Below are positions 1 to 8,573 of a DNA stretch of 64,000 nucleotides, piece after piece (position 1 is the first letter of the stretch; every line of letters starts with the position of its first letter). The notes under the pieces were generated by a model. That model made no database searches and had not been told where the DNA came from. It saw only the letters and a program-made list of their open reading frames with translations. Source of the stretch: Niveispirillum irakense DSM 11586 (GTDB lineage Bacteria > Pseudomonadota > Alphaproteobacteria > Azospirillales > Azospirillaceae); NCBI RefSeq assembly GCF_000429645.1, contig NZ_AUCG01000016.1, positions 62,001-126,000 of the forward strand, given 5' to 3'. Position numbers and translations under genes: made by a program.

Positions 1-522
1 CTCCCGCAATTGCCGGGACCGCCATTCCCACGGGGGGTCAATCCGTCCGGCCCACATGCCCCGACGATAGGAGGACGCCCGCGCCTCCGACGAGACATAA
101 TCATAGGACAGGGCGCGGTAGGCGAGTGCGTAGCCGAACTCCACCATCGCCCGCGCCAGATCGTCCCCACCGGCCTTACACAAGGCCAGTTTCGGGCCAT
201 TGGTGGGGCTGCCCTTCCGGGGCGTGCATTCCACCTCCCCATTATTGATCAAGCGTTCCAGCATGGTGCGGGACAGGGTGAAGCAATCATATTCAACCCC
301 GCGCACATTCTTGCATTTCTGCCCCGGATCGGGCGCGTCGATCCCGAACAGGCGGAAATCTTGACCATTAACGGTGACCAGATCCCCTTCCTTCGCCTTA
401 CCCGGTCCCGTGACCGGCGCCTCCCAAACGGCACCCGCCGGTGGCGGGACCTGTGCCGACACGGCCGGGACAACGCCCAGCGCCATCAGGGCGAACAGAG
501 GACAGGAAGCAATCCGGATCAT
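1..522 (-). CDS. Secreted thermonuclease-family (SNase-like) protein, C-terminus cut off
   Basis: Read leftward from an ATG at 520-522; 174 codons are visible and the frame runs off the window edge. The N-terminus has a short hydrophobic signal peptide ending near a VSAQ site, so the product is probably exported. The mature part carries the family's calcium-site motif (LFGIDAPDPGQKC) and the alphaproteobacterial C-terminal signature around MWAGRIDPPWEWR. Known members hydrolyse nucleic acid phosphodiester bonds, but many of these short exported alphaproteobacterial proteins are uncharacterised. The start codon overlaps the SRAP gene stop by four bases (ATGA), implying translational coupling. 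The last residues are missing only because the window begins here. Confidence 0.82.
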   Translation of the reverse strand, partial: MIRIASCPLFALMALGVVPAVSAQVPPPAGAVWEAPVTGPGKAKEGDLVTVNGQDFRLFGIDAPDPGQKCKNVRGVEYDCFTLSRTMLERLINNGEVECTPRKGSPTNGPKLALCKAGGDDLARAMVEFGYALAYRALSYDYVSSEARASSYRRGMWAGRIDPPWEWRSRQLRE

Positions 523-1229
523 AATAACAGTCCCGCCGGCTGGGCCGCAGGCGGTGCCCGTTCCATCAATTCCGGCCCGTCATGGCGCACCGCATTGACC
601 AGGGGACCGACCGGCCAGCATTGCAGGCTGCCCGCCGGCGCGGGCTGCAAAAGGGCCTGCCGTTCACCCGGCGGGGTATTGGGGGCCAGCCAGGCAGCGC
701 AGGCCCCCTCATCCATCAACAGCACCGGCATCCGGTCATGCAGATCGGCGATATCGCCATTGGCCTGGGTGGTCAGGATGGTACAGGTGAATAAGGGCCC
801 CTCCGACCGCCCGCGCCAGATTTCCCATAAGGCAGCGAAAGCCAAGGGGCGACCATCGGCCCGACTGATAAACCAGGGCTGGCGGACCGCCGCCCGCGGT
901 GGCCATTCATAAAATCCGTCGGCGGGGATGATGGCGCGGCGGCGCTGATAGGCCTCCCGGAAAGAGGGTTTCTCTGCCGCACTTTCCGACCGGGCATTGA
1001 ACAGGCGCCCACCGCCCGTTTCATCCTTCGCCCAGGCAGGCACCAGCCCCCAGCGCATCCGGGTCAGTGACCGGGTGCCCGCCGGGGTCAACCCGATCAC
1101 CCCCACCTCCTGCGTCGGCGCGATATTGTGATGCGGCGTCAGGGCGTCCGGGGGCAGATCATGCCGCAGGATGGCATCGAATGCCTCGGCCAGACTTTTC
1201 AGATCCTTCTGCACGAAACGGCCACACAT
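519..1229 (-). CDS. SOS response-associated peptidase (SRAP, YedK/HMCES family)
   Basis: The 236-residue protein starts MCGR, so Cys2 becomes the N-terminal catalytic cysteine after Met removal. The other conserved SRAP residues are present: Asn78 in FNARSE, Glu108 in GFYEWP and His164 in LHDRMPV. Family members form a thiazolidine crosslink with abasic sites in single-stranded DNA and shield them during replication. Length matches the family (about 220-240 residues). It is the first gene of a two-gene unit with the exported nuclease-like gene, overlapping it by four bases. A DNA-repair link for the nuclease is not implied, because that protein has a signal peptide. Confidence 0.93.
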   Translation of the reverse strand: MCGRFVQKDLKSLAEAFDAILRHDLPPDALTPHHNIAPTQEVGVIGLTPAGTRSLTRMRWGLVPAWAKDETGGGRLFNARSESAAEKPSFREAYQRRRAIIPADGFYEWPPRAAVRQPWFISRADGRPLAFAALWEIWRGRSEGPLFTCTILTTQANGDIADLHDRMPVLLMDEGACAAWLAPNTPPGERQALLQPAPAGSLQCWPVGPLVNAVRHDGPELMERAPPAAQPAGLLL

Positions 1230-1367
1230 GGCGCCTTTTCATCCCGCCGCCGTTATAACCGGCGGGAAGCTTAACAGCCCCCCACCCGGTCAGGGGAAAA
1301 AAGCGCATTGCATGGGCGCCTCCCCCCTCTATGATCGCCGCCTGTCTCTCCAGCCAGGATCAACCCC

Positions 1368-2150
1368 ATGATAACGCCAGAAAAACTCAACGGCCTGTTG
1401 CCTTCAGTGCGTGAAGCCGCTGTGCAGGCCGCTGCCGCCATCATGGAATATTATACGGACGACATGGAGACAGAGACCAAAGGCGATGGCAGCCCCGTCA
1501 CCGCCGCTGACCGTGCTGCCGATGCCGTGATCCTGGCCGCCTTGCGCAAACTGACCCCCGACATCCCCATCATCACCGAGGAAGAGGTGGCCGAAGGCCG
1601 CATCCCGGACATTTCCGGCGGCACCTTCTGGCTGGTTGACCCGCTGGACGGGACTAAGGAATTCATCAAGCGCAATGGCGACTTCACGGTGAACATCGCC
1701 CTGATCCAGGGGGGAGAGCCGGCCCTGGGGGTCGTTCTGCTGCCAGCAACGGGGGAGCTTTACGCCGCCGCCGGCCCTGGCACTGCCATCCGCAGCCGCC
1801 CGATGGAAAAGGACGAGAAGATCGAGGTGCGGCGCGTGCCCTCTGCCGGACTGACGGTGCTGACGTCGCGCAGCCATGCCGATCAGGCGGCTCTGGACGA
1901 TTTTCTGAAGGGGCGTCGGGTGGCGACGAAGCTGGCCGCTGGCAGCTCGCTTAAATTCTGCCGGGTGGCGGAAGGGGTGGGCGATGTCTATCCCCGCCTG
2001 GGCCCCACCTGCGAATGGGACATTGCCGCCGGCCACGCCATTCTGCTGGGGGCCGGCGGCAGCCTGACCCAGATTGATGGGGAGCCAATGCACTATGGCA
2101 AGGCCCCCACCTTCCTGAATCCGCATTTCGTCGCCTGGGGTGGGGCATAG
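1368..2150 (+). CDS. cysQ: 3'(2'),5'-bisphosphate nucleotidase CysQ
   Basis: A 260-residue inositol-monophosphatase-superfamily enzyme. Metal-binding motifs are intact: a Glu-rich EEE at residues 71-73, DPLDGT at 91-96 and the distal WD pair (CEWDIAAGH, Asp218). CysQ hydrolyses 3'-phosphoadenosine 5'-phosphate, the by-product of sulfate assimilation, to AMP and phosphate. Other branches of the superfamily (inositol monophosphatase, SuhB) share the motifs, but the GTKEFI following the DPLD motif and the overall length favour CysQ. It stands alone, followed 142 bases later by glutathione reductase, so a loose sulfur/thiol theme is possible. Confidence 0.9.
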   Translation: MITPEKLNGLLPSVREAAVQAAAAIMEYYTDDMETETKGDGSPVTAADRAADAVILAALRKLTPDIPIITEEEVAEGRIPDISGGTFWLVDPLDGTKEFIKRNGDFTVNIALIQGGEPALGVVLLPATGELYAAAGPGTAIRSRPMEKDEKIEVRRVPSAGLTVLTSRSHADQAALDDFLKGRRVATKLAAGSSLKFCRVAEGVGDVYPRLGPTCEWDIAAGHAILLGAGGSLTQIDGEPMHYGKAPTFLNPHFVAWGGA

Positions 2151-2292
2151 AGCTGCGACCGGCATCACATCATGCCAAGTGGCAGCAGCATGCCAGCAAT
2201 CCGGACCCGTCCAGATGGAAAGCCCTTGCTTCACTGCCTGTCAGGAAGCATCTGAAAATATCTGCCTGTGGCCCGCTGAGGATTAACCGCCC

Positions 2293-3660
2293 ATGCCCAC
2301 CTATGATTACGATCTCTTCACCATCGGTGCTGGTTCCGGCGGGGTGCGTGCCTCTCGCATCGCGTCCCAGCATGGTGCCCGCGTCGCTGTGGCAGAGGAG
2401 CGCTATTATGGGGGCACCTGCGTCAATGTCGGCTGCGTGCCCAAGAAGCTGCTGGTCTATGCCGGTGAATATGGCCATGCGTTCGAGGATGCTGCCGGCT
2501 TCGGCTGGAATGTGGAAAAGCCGACCCATGACTGGAAAGCGCTGATCGAGGCCAAGGACAAGGAGATCGGCCGGCTGAACGGCATCTATCGCCGCCTGCT
2601 GGAAGGGGCCGGCGTCACCCTGTTTGATGGCCGCGCCACCATTGTGGACGCCCATACGGTGGAGGTGAACGGCCAGAAAATCACCGCCGAACGCATCCTG
2701 GTCGCCACTGGTGGCTGGCCGGAACTGCCGGACCAGCCGGGCGCCAGGGAATATGGCATCACCTCAAACGAAGTTTTCTATCTGCCCACCTTCCCCAAGC
2801 GGGTGCTGGTGGCCGGCGGCGGCTATATCGCGCTGGAATTTGCCAGCCTGCTGAAGGGGCTGGGCGCTGATGTCACCCTGCTCTATCGCGGACACCAGAT
2901 TTTGCGCGGGTTCGACAGCGATGTCCGCACCTTCGTAACGGAGGAACTGGTCAAATCCGGCATCAACCTGCGCCTGAACACGATCATTGAGCGGATCGAG
3001 AAGAGCGACGATTGCCTGCTGGCCACCCTGACCGACAATCAGGCCGTGGAATGCGATGCCGTGATCTATGCCATCGGCCGCAAGCCGCTGACCGCCAATC
3101 TGGGGCTGGAGCAGGTGGGCGTTGAGCTGGACAAGAACGGCGCCATCAAGGTGAATGACCAGTACCAGACCAGCGTGCCCAGCATCTATGCGCTGGGCGA
3201 TGTCACCAACCGCATCAACCTGACGCCGGTCGCCCTGGCGGAAGGCCATGTGCTGGCCGACCGGCTCTATGGCAACAACCAGCGCGATGTGAATTACGAC
3301 AATATCCCCACTGCCGTTTTTTCCATCCCGCCTGTCGCCAATGTCGGGCTGACGGAAGAACAGGCGCGGGAAAAGCTGGGCAAAGAGGTGGATATCTACC
3401 GCACCAGCTTCAAACCGATGCGCCACCAGCTTTCCGGCCGCGACCAGCGCACCATGATGAAGCTGGTGGTGGACCGGGCAACGCAAAAAGTGATCGGCGT
3501 CCACATGGTGGGGTCGGATACGCCGGAGATGGTCCAGGCCATCGCCATCGCCATGAATGTGGGCGCCACCAAGCAGGATTTCGACCGCACTATCGGCCTG
3601 CACCCGACGGCAGCGGAGGAGTTCGTGACCATGCGGGTGAAGGCACCCGATCCGGATTGA
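2293..3660 (+). CDS. gor: Glutathione-disulfide reductase
   Basis: A 455-residue flavoprotein disulfide reductase. It has an N-terminal FAD Rossmann motif (GAGSGG, residues 12-17), the redox-active CVNVGC pair (Cys43 and Cys48), a second nucleotide-binding GGGYIALEFA, an ALGDVTN FAD site and the C-terminal HPTAAEE with the proton-relay His and Glu. This regenerates reduced glutathione with NADPH in the cytoplasm. The start follows TGAGGATTAACCGCCC, where AGGA is a usable ribosome site. A 15-bp perfect hairpin that belongs to repeat copy A begins four bases after the stop and may end transcription. Confidence 0.93.
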   Translation: MPTYDYDLFTIGAGSGGVRASRIASQHGARVAVAEERYYGGTCVNVGCVPKKLLVYAGEYGHAFEDAAGFGWNVEKPTHDWKALIEAKDKEIGRLNGIYRRLLEGAGVTLFDGRATIVDAHTVEVNGQKITAERILVATGGWPELPDQPGAREYGITSNEVFYLPTFPKRVLVAGGGYIALEFASLLKGLGADVTLLYRGHQILRGFDSDVRTFVTEELVKSGINLRLNTIIERIEKSDDCLLATLTDNQAVECDAVIYAIGRKPLTANLGLEQVGVELDKNGAIKVNDQYQTSVPSIYALGDVTNRINLTPVALAEGHVLADRLYGNNQRDVNYDNIPTAVFSIPPVANVGLTEEQAREKLGKEVDIYRTSFKPMRHQLSGRDQRTMMKLVVDRATQKVIGVHMVGSDTPEMVQAIAIAMNVGATKQDFDRTIGLHPTAAEEFVTMRVKAPDPD

Positions 3661-3664
3661 TCTC

Positions 3665-3815
3665 AATCTGCCTTGATCGTGACCGATCAAGGCAGATTTC
3701 GTGTTCCCTCAGGTGCCGGGCGGGCGCATCCGCGCCCTTGGCTTGCGCGCCACGTGGCGCGGGCTGCCAGTCGGCAGCCTCCACTCCCCACCCTGGCAGC
3801 ACCGCCAGGGTGGGG
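3665..3815 (+). repeat. Compound-hairpin repeat, copy A (full length)
   Basis: Lies between convergent gor and the RlmM-like gene. Five hairpins in order: H1 15 bp, 3665-3679 with 3684-3698; H2 6 bp, 3722-3727 with 3732-3737; the TTGGCTT core at 3738-3744; H3, a perfect 16-base palindrome at 3746-3761 centred on CACGTG; H4 6 bp with loop AGTC, 3763-3778; then CTCCA and H5 12 bp, 3786-3797 with 3804-3815. The same module order recurs at 10.0 and 25.0 kb and, shortened, at 55.0 kb. Confidence 0.8.
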
Positions 3816-3823
3816 AACGATCA

Positions 3824-4765
3824 TCAGGTTGGGGACAGCCGTATCCAGGTCAGCTCATGCTTGTTCTGGCAGAGATGGACCAGTTGAGAACCGGGAATGG
3901 CGGCAAAGGCGCGCGCCGTCTCATGATCCGTCTCGCCCTGGAATTTCAGGGTGCAGATGAAATTCTTCACCAGCCCGGACTCGATCCAGCCCTGCACCAT
4001 GCGCAGCAGCTTGGACGGGTAGCAGATCACGTCGCAGCACAGCCAGTCGACCGGGCCAATATCACCCGGCTTCAGGCCAAAGGCGCTTTCCCGCCGCTCA
4101 CTCACGCCGGCCAAAGCCGCGATCTTGGGGTCCAGCGGTGCCTTGTCGATGGCGATCACGCTGGCGCCACAGCTTTGCATCACCCAGGTCCAGCCCCCGG
4201 GACAAGCCCCCAGATCCAGGCAAACCTCGCCCGGCCCCGGCGTGCGGCCGATGCGGGTAAAGGCTTCCCACAGCTTCAGATAGGCCCGGTTGGGTGGGGT
4301 GACCTTATCTTCGATGAATTCGATCTCGCCATTGCGGAACGGGCTGGAACAATGGGCCGCCGCCAGGATCGTATTCTCATTCAGCAGCGTCCATGACCCC
4401 AACGGGGCGGCCGGCGGCGGCGTGAAGAAAGTCAGCGGCTTGGCCGAGACATGGGGCAGGTTGTCCTGGATAAGCTGGGCCCGGCGGTGATGCTGGAAAC
4501 CGTATAGCGCCCAGTTGCGCTGGATGGCGCGCAGGGCCTTGGCGCCCTGCTTGATGGACGCAATCTGGATCAGCACCGGATCGTACCAGACATTCTGGGC
4601 CCAGGCGCTGGGACGCGCCGGCCCTTCCGCCAGGACCAGCCTGCCATGGACGGATTGCACCGTGCCCAATTCCGCCAGCAGCGGTTCCAGATATTCCTCA
4701 GCCGCCAGATAGGCGGTGGCCCCGAGCGGTGTCACCGTCGGGGCCATCATCTCTTCATTACTCAT
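3824..4765 (-). CDS. RlmM-like 23S rRNA 2'-O-methyltransferase
   Basis: A 313-residue FtsJ/RrmJ-fold methyltransferase with a long N-terminal extension, as in RlmM (which methylates C2498 of 23S rRNA). The SAM-binding loop DLGACPGGWTW lies at 184-194. A catalytic K-D-K-E set can be proposed: Lys in YLKLWE (about 164), Asp in CCDVICYP (about 242), Lys in CTLKF and Glu in NKHELTW. The YLKLWEAF segment preceding the SAM site is typical of the RlmM group. It is convergent with gor and separated from it by repeat copy A. The exact target nucleotide is inferred from family resemblance only. Confidence 0.8.
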   Translation of the reverse strand: MSNEEMMAPTVTPLGATAYLAAEEYLEPLLAELGTVQSVHGRLVLAEGPARPSAWAQNVWYDPVLIQIASIKQGAKALRAIQRNWALYGFQHHRRAQLIQDNLPHVSAKPLTFFTPPPAAPLGSWTLLNENTILAAAHCSSPFRNGEIEFIEDKVTPPNRAYLKLWEAFTRIGRTPGPGEVCLDLGACPGGWTWVMQSCGASVIAIDKAPLDPKIAALAGVSERRESAFGLKPGDIGPVDWLCCDVICYPSKLLRMVQGWIESGLVKNFICTLKFQGETDHETARAFAAIPGSQLVHLCQNKHELTWIRLSPT

Positions 4766-4854
4766 CGGTTCTCAGCGCTTCCTGCGATGCCGGCCCGGCC
4801 ATTTCCAGCCCGACATCTACCATGGCGCAGGCGCGCTGGTTCAGCGGAGAAATG

Positions 4855-5502
4855 TCAGGGCAGGATGTCCGCCGACGCGATCACCGCCTGCGTCCGGTTG
4901 CGAACGCCCAGGCTGCGCATCACGGCGGTAACATGAATCTTCACCGTGCCCTCAGACAGGCCCAGTTCATAAGCGATCTGCTTGTTGGACTTGCCTTCCC
5001 GCAGGCAGCGCAGCACGTCGCGCTGGCGCTGGGTCAGGTTGGGGGAACCGGCACCGCCGGACCCGCTGCCCTGGCCGCTATTGCCGCCACCCGAGCCGGT
5101 CGCTTCCGCCTGCAAGGCCGCAGGCGGCACATAGATGCCGCCGGAGAAGACGAGGTTCAGCGCGCTCAGCATGATTTTGACGCTGGAGCTTTTGGGAATG
5201 TAACCCGAAACCCCCGCATCCAGCGCCGCCCGCACATCGGCCTGCGATTCGGAGGCGGAGACGATAACAACCGGCGTACCCGCCTGGGTTTCGCAGATTT
5301 CCTGGATACCGCTGAAGCCCGGAAACCCGGGCATTTGCAGGTCCATGAGGATCAGGTCGAATTCCTGGTCGCCCCGCGCCAGCTCCAGCACCTCATCGAA
5401 AGTGCCCGCCTCTACGAAGGCGGCCTTCTCGTCCAACTGCAACAGCAGCCGGCAGAGACCTTCACGAAAAAGCAGATGATCGTCACCAATCAGGATATTC
5501 AT
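4855..5502 (-). CDS. NarL/FixJ-type response regulator (orphan)
   Basis: An N-terminal receiver domain (MNILIGDDH; phosphoacceptor Asp54 in ILMDLQMPG; Thr/Ser and Lys switch residues in VIVSAS and YIPKSSS) and a C-terminal LuxR-type helix-turn-helix (LTQRQRDVLRCL...VKIHVTAVMRSLG). The two are joined by an unusually long Gly/Ser-rich linker at about residues 125-147. The start at 5502 is chosen over an upstream in-frame codon at 5526 because the receiver begins immediately and an AGGA lies upstream. Length is then 215 residues. No histidine kinase is nearby, so its signal is unknown. Confidence 0.88.
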   Translation of the reverse strand: MNILIGDDHLLFREGLCRLLLQLDEKAAFVEAGTFDEVLELARGDQEFDLILMDLQMPGFPGFSGIQEICETQAGTPVVIVSASESQADVRAALDAGVSGYIPKSSSVKIMLSALNLVFSGGIYVPPAALQAEATGSGGGNSGQGSGSGGAGSPNLTQRQRDVLRCLREGKSNKQIAYELGLSEGTVKIHVTAVMRSLGVRNRTQAVIASADILP

Positions 5503-5942
5503 CTCTGGTCCTAACCCCAGGGGCAAAAGGGGTTCCCTCCAGTATGGAACCCGCCGCGGCCACCCATGTCGGCGACCCGCGTGGACACCATATCAGCGGG
5601 ATTCTTCCCTTAATAAAACAAAATCCAGTGTTTGTCTGTTGTTACCGCCAAATAACCTGCGGCGGTCGCCAAAAAACCCGTGACCAAAGGATTAACATGT
5701 TCACCGGGTATCGGAAATCCCCTCACCCTATCCGTTGTGGCCTATACCCACCTAGGCTTTAAGTTGACGCAACTATGCCGGACAGGGTTTGATCAATGAT
5801 AGCGAGGCTGATGGGGCGGAACCATTTGCCATCCAGCCGTGTTGCGGGCAATGGTGCGCCGTGGCACAACAGTTTCGGGCGCTGGTATCTTTACCGGGGC
5901 TCGGGTCATTCACTCCATGGCTGTTATTCATAGGGACCATAG
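5503..5942. other. 440-base intergenic region, divergent promoters expected
   Basis: Separates the leftward response regulator from rightward galU, so it should hold both promoters. I see no convincing gene. It includes an A/T-rich stretch near 5610-5640 and a TACCCACCTAGG segment near 5744-5755 with a CCTAGG palindrome. That palindrome might be a regulator site, but this is only a guess. Confidence 0.4.
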
Positions 5943-6812
5943 ATGCCCAAGAAAGTGCGCAAGGCCGTATTTCCTGTCGCGGGTCTGGGGACCCGCTTCC
6001 TGCCGGCCACGAAGGCCATTCCGAAGGAAATGCTGCCACTCGCCGACCGTCCGCTGATCCAACATGCGGTGGACGAAGCCAAGGCGGCCGGGATTGAGCA
6101 ATTCTGCTTCGTCACCAGCCGCGGCAAAAGCCCGTTGGAAGACCATTTCGACCTCAATTATGAGCTGAACGAGACACTGCGCCATCGCGGCAAGAACGAT
6201 CTGCTGAAGATCGTTGAGGATATCCAGATCGAATCGGGTTTCCTGTCCTATGTCCGTCAGGCCCAGCCGCTGGGCTTGGGCCATGCTGTCTGGTGCGCGC
6301 GCGAATTTGTCGGCAATGAGCCGTTCGCTGTGCTGCTGCCCGACGAACAGGTGCTGGGCGACCGGCCCTGCCTGGCGCAGATGATGGACGCCTATGAGCA
6401 GGTCGGCGGCAATATCCTGTCCGTCTTCGAGGTCCCGCGGGAGCAGACCAATAAGTACGGCATCCTGGATATTGGCAGTGAAGATGGCCAGTTGGTCGCG
6501 GTGAAGGGGCTGGTGGAAAAGCCGGAACCCGCAGCCGCCCCCTCCAACCTGTCTATCCAGGGCCGCTATATCCTGCAGCCGGAAGTGTTCCAGCATCTCT
6601 CCGTCTTTGAGAAGGGTGCCGGCGGCGAAATCCAGTTGACCGACGCCATGGCAAAGCTGATCGGCAATCAACCGTTCCACGGTTTCAAGTTCGAAGGCCG
6701 CCGCTTCGATTGCGGCGACAAGCTGGGCTTCGTTCTGGCCAATGTCGCCTACGCGCTGGAGCGGCCCGACATGGCCGGCAAGGTGCGCGCGGCCTTGAAG
6801 GACATGCTGTAA
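5943..6812 (+). CDS. galU: UTP-glucose-1-phosphate uridylyltransferase GalU
   Basis: A 289-residue nucleotidyltransferase. The N-terminal GLGTRFLPATKAIPKEMLP carries the glycine-rich nucleotide loop and the catalytic Arg and Lys; LLPDEQ, GLVEKPEPAAAPSNL and RRFDCGDKLGF are further GalU signatures. It makes UDP-glucose from UTP and glucose-1-phosphate for capsule, exopolysaccharide and LPS precursors. AGGGA lies eight bases before the ATG. A strong terminator follows, so galU and the downstream sugar-phosphate mutase probably have separate promoters although they act in consecutive steps of sugar-nucleotide supply. Confidence 0.96.
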   Translation: MPKKVRKAVFPVAGLGTRFLPATKAIPKEMLPLADRPLIQHAVDEAKAAGIEQFCFVTSRGKSPLEDHFDLNYELNETLRHRGKNDLLKIVEDIQIESGFLSYVRQAQPLGLGHAVWCAREFVGNEPFAVLLPDEQVLGDRPCLAQMMDAYEQVGGNILSVFEVPREQTNKYGILDIGSEDGQLVAVKGLVEKPEPAAAPSNLSIQGRYILQPEVFQHLSVFEKGAGGEIQLTDAMAKLIGNQPFHGFKFEGRRFDCGDKLGFVLANVAYALERPDMAGKVRAALKDML

Positions 6813-6846
6813 TCCGCCCCCTTGGGGGAGGGTAAATTATAATTAC

Positions 6847-6879
6847 CCCGCCAGCCCCCTTGGGTTGGCGGGTTTTTTT
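6847..6879 (+). terminator. Rho-independent terminator after galU
   Basis: An 11-bp GC-rich stem (6847-6857 with 6862-6872, one G-U pair), a 4-base loop and a run of seven T. Confidence 0.92.
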
Positions 6880-6931
6880 GGATTATCCTGGCGGCAACGC
6901 CACAACCAACCATTGATCAGGTGACGAAATC

Positions 6932-8326
6932 ATGACCCTGGCGCATCAGTTCCACCCCACGGTGCTGCGCGAATATGATATCCGCGGCATTATCGGTAAG
7001 ACGGTGAATGCCGACGATGCCCGCGCCATCGGGCGCGGTTTCGGCACCCAGGTCGTCCGCCAGGGCGGCACCAAAGTCGCCATTGGTTATGATGGCCGCC
7101 ATTCCTCCCCGGAACTGGAACAGGCCGTGGTGGAAGGGCTGAAATCTACCGGCCTGCATGTTGTGCGCATCGGCCTTGGCCCCACGCCCATGCTTTACTT
7201 CACCGTACGCCATCTGAAGCTGGATGCCGGGTTGATGATCACCGGCTCCCACAATCCGCCAGATTATAACGGCTTCAAGATGATGATGGGCAAGGCCCCC
7301 GTCTATGGCGCCCAGATCCAGGAAATTGGCACCATCGCGGCGGCAGGCGATTTCGCCACCGGCGACGGTTCGGAAGAAACCATCGACATCCAGGACACCT
7401 ATGTCGACCGTCTGGTCCAGGATTATGATGGTGTAAAGGACCTGAATGTCGTTTGGGACAATGGCAATGGCGCGGCGGGCGAAATCCTGCGCCGTCTGGT
7501 CGCCAAGCTGCCGGGCAAGCACACGCTGCTGTTCGATGATATCGACGGCGATTTCCCCAACCACCATCCCGACCCGACCATCCCGGAAAACCTTGAGGAC
7601 ATCATCCACAAGGTGAAGGAACTGGGGGCCGATCTGGGCATCGCCTTTGACGGCGACGCTGACCGTATCGGCGCCGTGGACGAAAAGGGCCGCATCATCT
7701 GGGGTGACCAGTTGGTCGCCATCTATTCCAAGGATGTGCTGCGCGACCATCCCGGCGCCACCATCATCGCCGATGTGAAGGCCAGCCAGACCCTGTTCGA
7801 CCAGATCGCCAAGCTGGGCGGCACGCCGCTGATGTGGAAGACGGGCCATTCGCTGCTGAAGGCGAAGATGGCGGAAACCAACAGCCCGCTGGCGGGTGAA
7901 ATGTCCGGCCACATCTTCTTCGCCGATAAATATTACGGCTATGATGATGCGCCCTATTGCGGCGTACGCCTGATCGGCCAGGTCAGCCGTATGGGGGCCC
8001 TGTCCACCCTGCGCGACGAGTTGCCCGAGGTGCTGAACACGCCGGAAGTCCGCTTCCAGGTGTCGGAAGAGCGCAAGTTCGCCTCGGTTGAGGAGATCAA
8101 GGCCCGCGTCAAGGCTGCCGCTGCCACCAGCGGCGACGAGGTAAATGATATCGACGGCGTGCGCGTGAAGACCAAGGATGGCTGGTGGCTGCTGCGTGCC
8201 TCCAACACCCAGGACGTGCTGGTCGCCCGCGCCGAAGCCTACAGCCCGGAAGGGCTGGAACGGCTGAAGGGCTTCATCAAGGCCGAACTGGCCACCAGCG
8301 GGATCGAAGCGCCAGCGGATTTCTGA
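6932..8326 (+). CDS. Phosphomannomutase/phosphoglucomutase
   Basis: A 464-residue alpha-D-phosphohexomutase of the AlgC/ManB type. The phosphoserine loop [13 protein letters not shown] places the catalytic Ser at 106; the metal-binding DGDADRIG is at 240-247; a sugar-binding GEMSGH and a C-terminal phosphate-binding RASNTQ are also visible. It interconverts hexose 1- and 6-phosphates in the cytoplasm, feeding GDP-mannose and UDP-glucose synthesis. The position directly after galU fits exopolysaccharide or LPS precursor supply. Whether glucose or mannose phosphate is preferred cannot be read from sequence. A terminator follows. Confidence 0.93.
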   Translation: MTLAHQFHPTVLREYDIRGIIGKTVNADDARAIGRGFGTQVVRQGGTKVAIGYDGRHSSPELEQAVVEGLKSTGLHVVRIGLGPTPMLYFTVRHLKLDAGLMITGSHNPPDYNGFKMMMGKAPVYGAQIQEIGTIAAAGDFATGDGSEETIDIQDTYVDRLVQDYDGVKDLNVVWDNGNGAAGEILRRLVAKLPGKHTLLFDDIDGDFPNHHPDPTIPENLEDIIHKVKELGADLGIAFDGDADRIGAVDEKGRIIWGDQLVAIYSKDVLRDHPGATIIADVKASQTLFDQIAKLGGTPLMWKTGHSLLKAKMAETNSPLAGEMSGHIFFADKYYGYDDAPYCGVRLIGQVSRMGALSTLRDELPEVLNTPEVRFQVSEERKFASVEEIKARVKAAAATSGDEVNDIDGVRVKTKDGWWLLRASNTQDVLVARAEAYSPEGLERLKGFIKAELATSGIEAPADF

Positions 8327-8351
8327 TACCCCACTTCCGTTTTGAAAAAAG

Positions 8352-8386
8352 AAACCCGCCACCCCTTTGGGGTGGCGGGTTTTTCT
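8352..8386 (+). terminator. Rho-independent terminator after the phosphohexomutase
   Basis: A perfect 14-bp stem (8352-8365 with 8369-8382), a TTT loop and a T-rich tail. Confidence 0.92.
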
Positions 8387-8573
8387 TTGGAGAACTCCCG
8401 CATGCGCGGGCCCTGGCTGGTTAAGCCCTGAGAAAAAGACAGTTTCCACGCCCGACCGCTGCGCAACTTTCGGAGGGCGGCTCAGCATTCCAAGCAATAG
8501 TATAGTTCGAATATATAAATTTAATTGATCTATATCCCTCTCTTGCCGTGGGACGAAACGGGGTAGGAATTTG

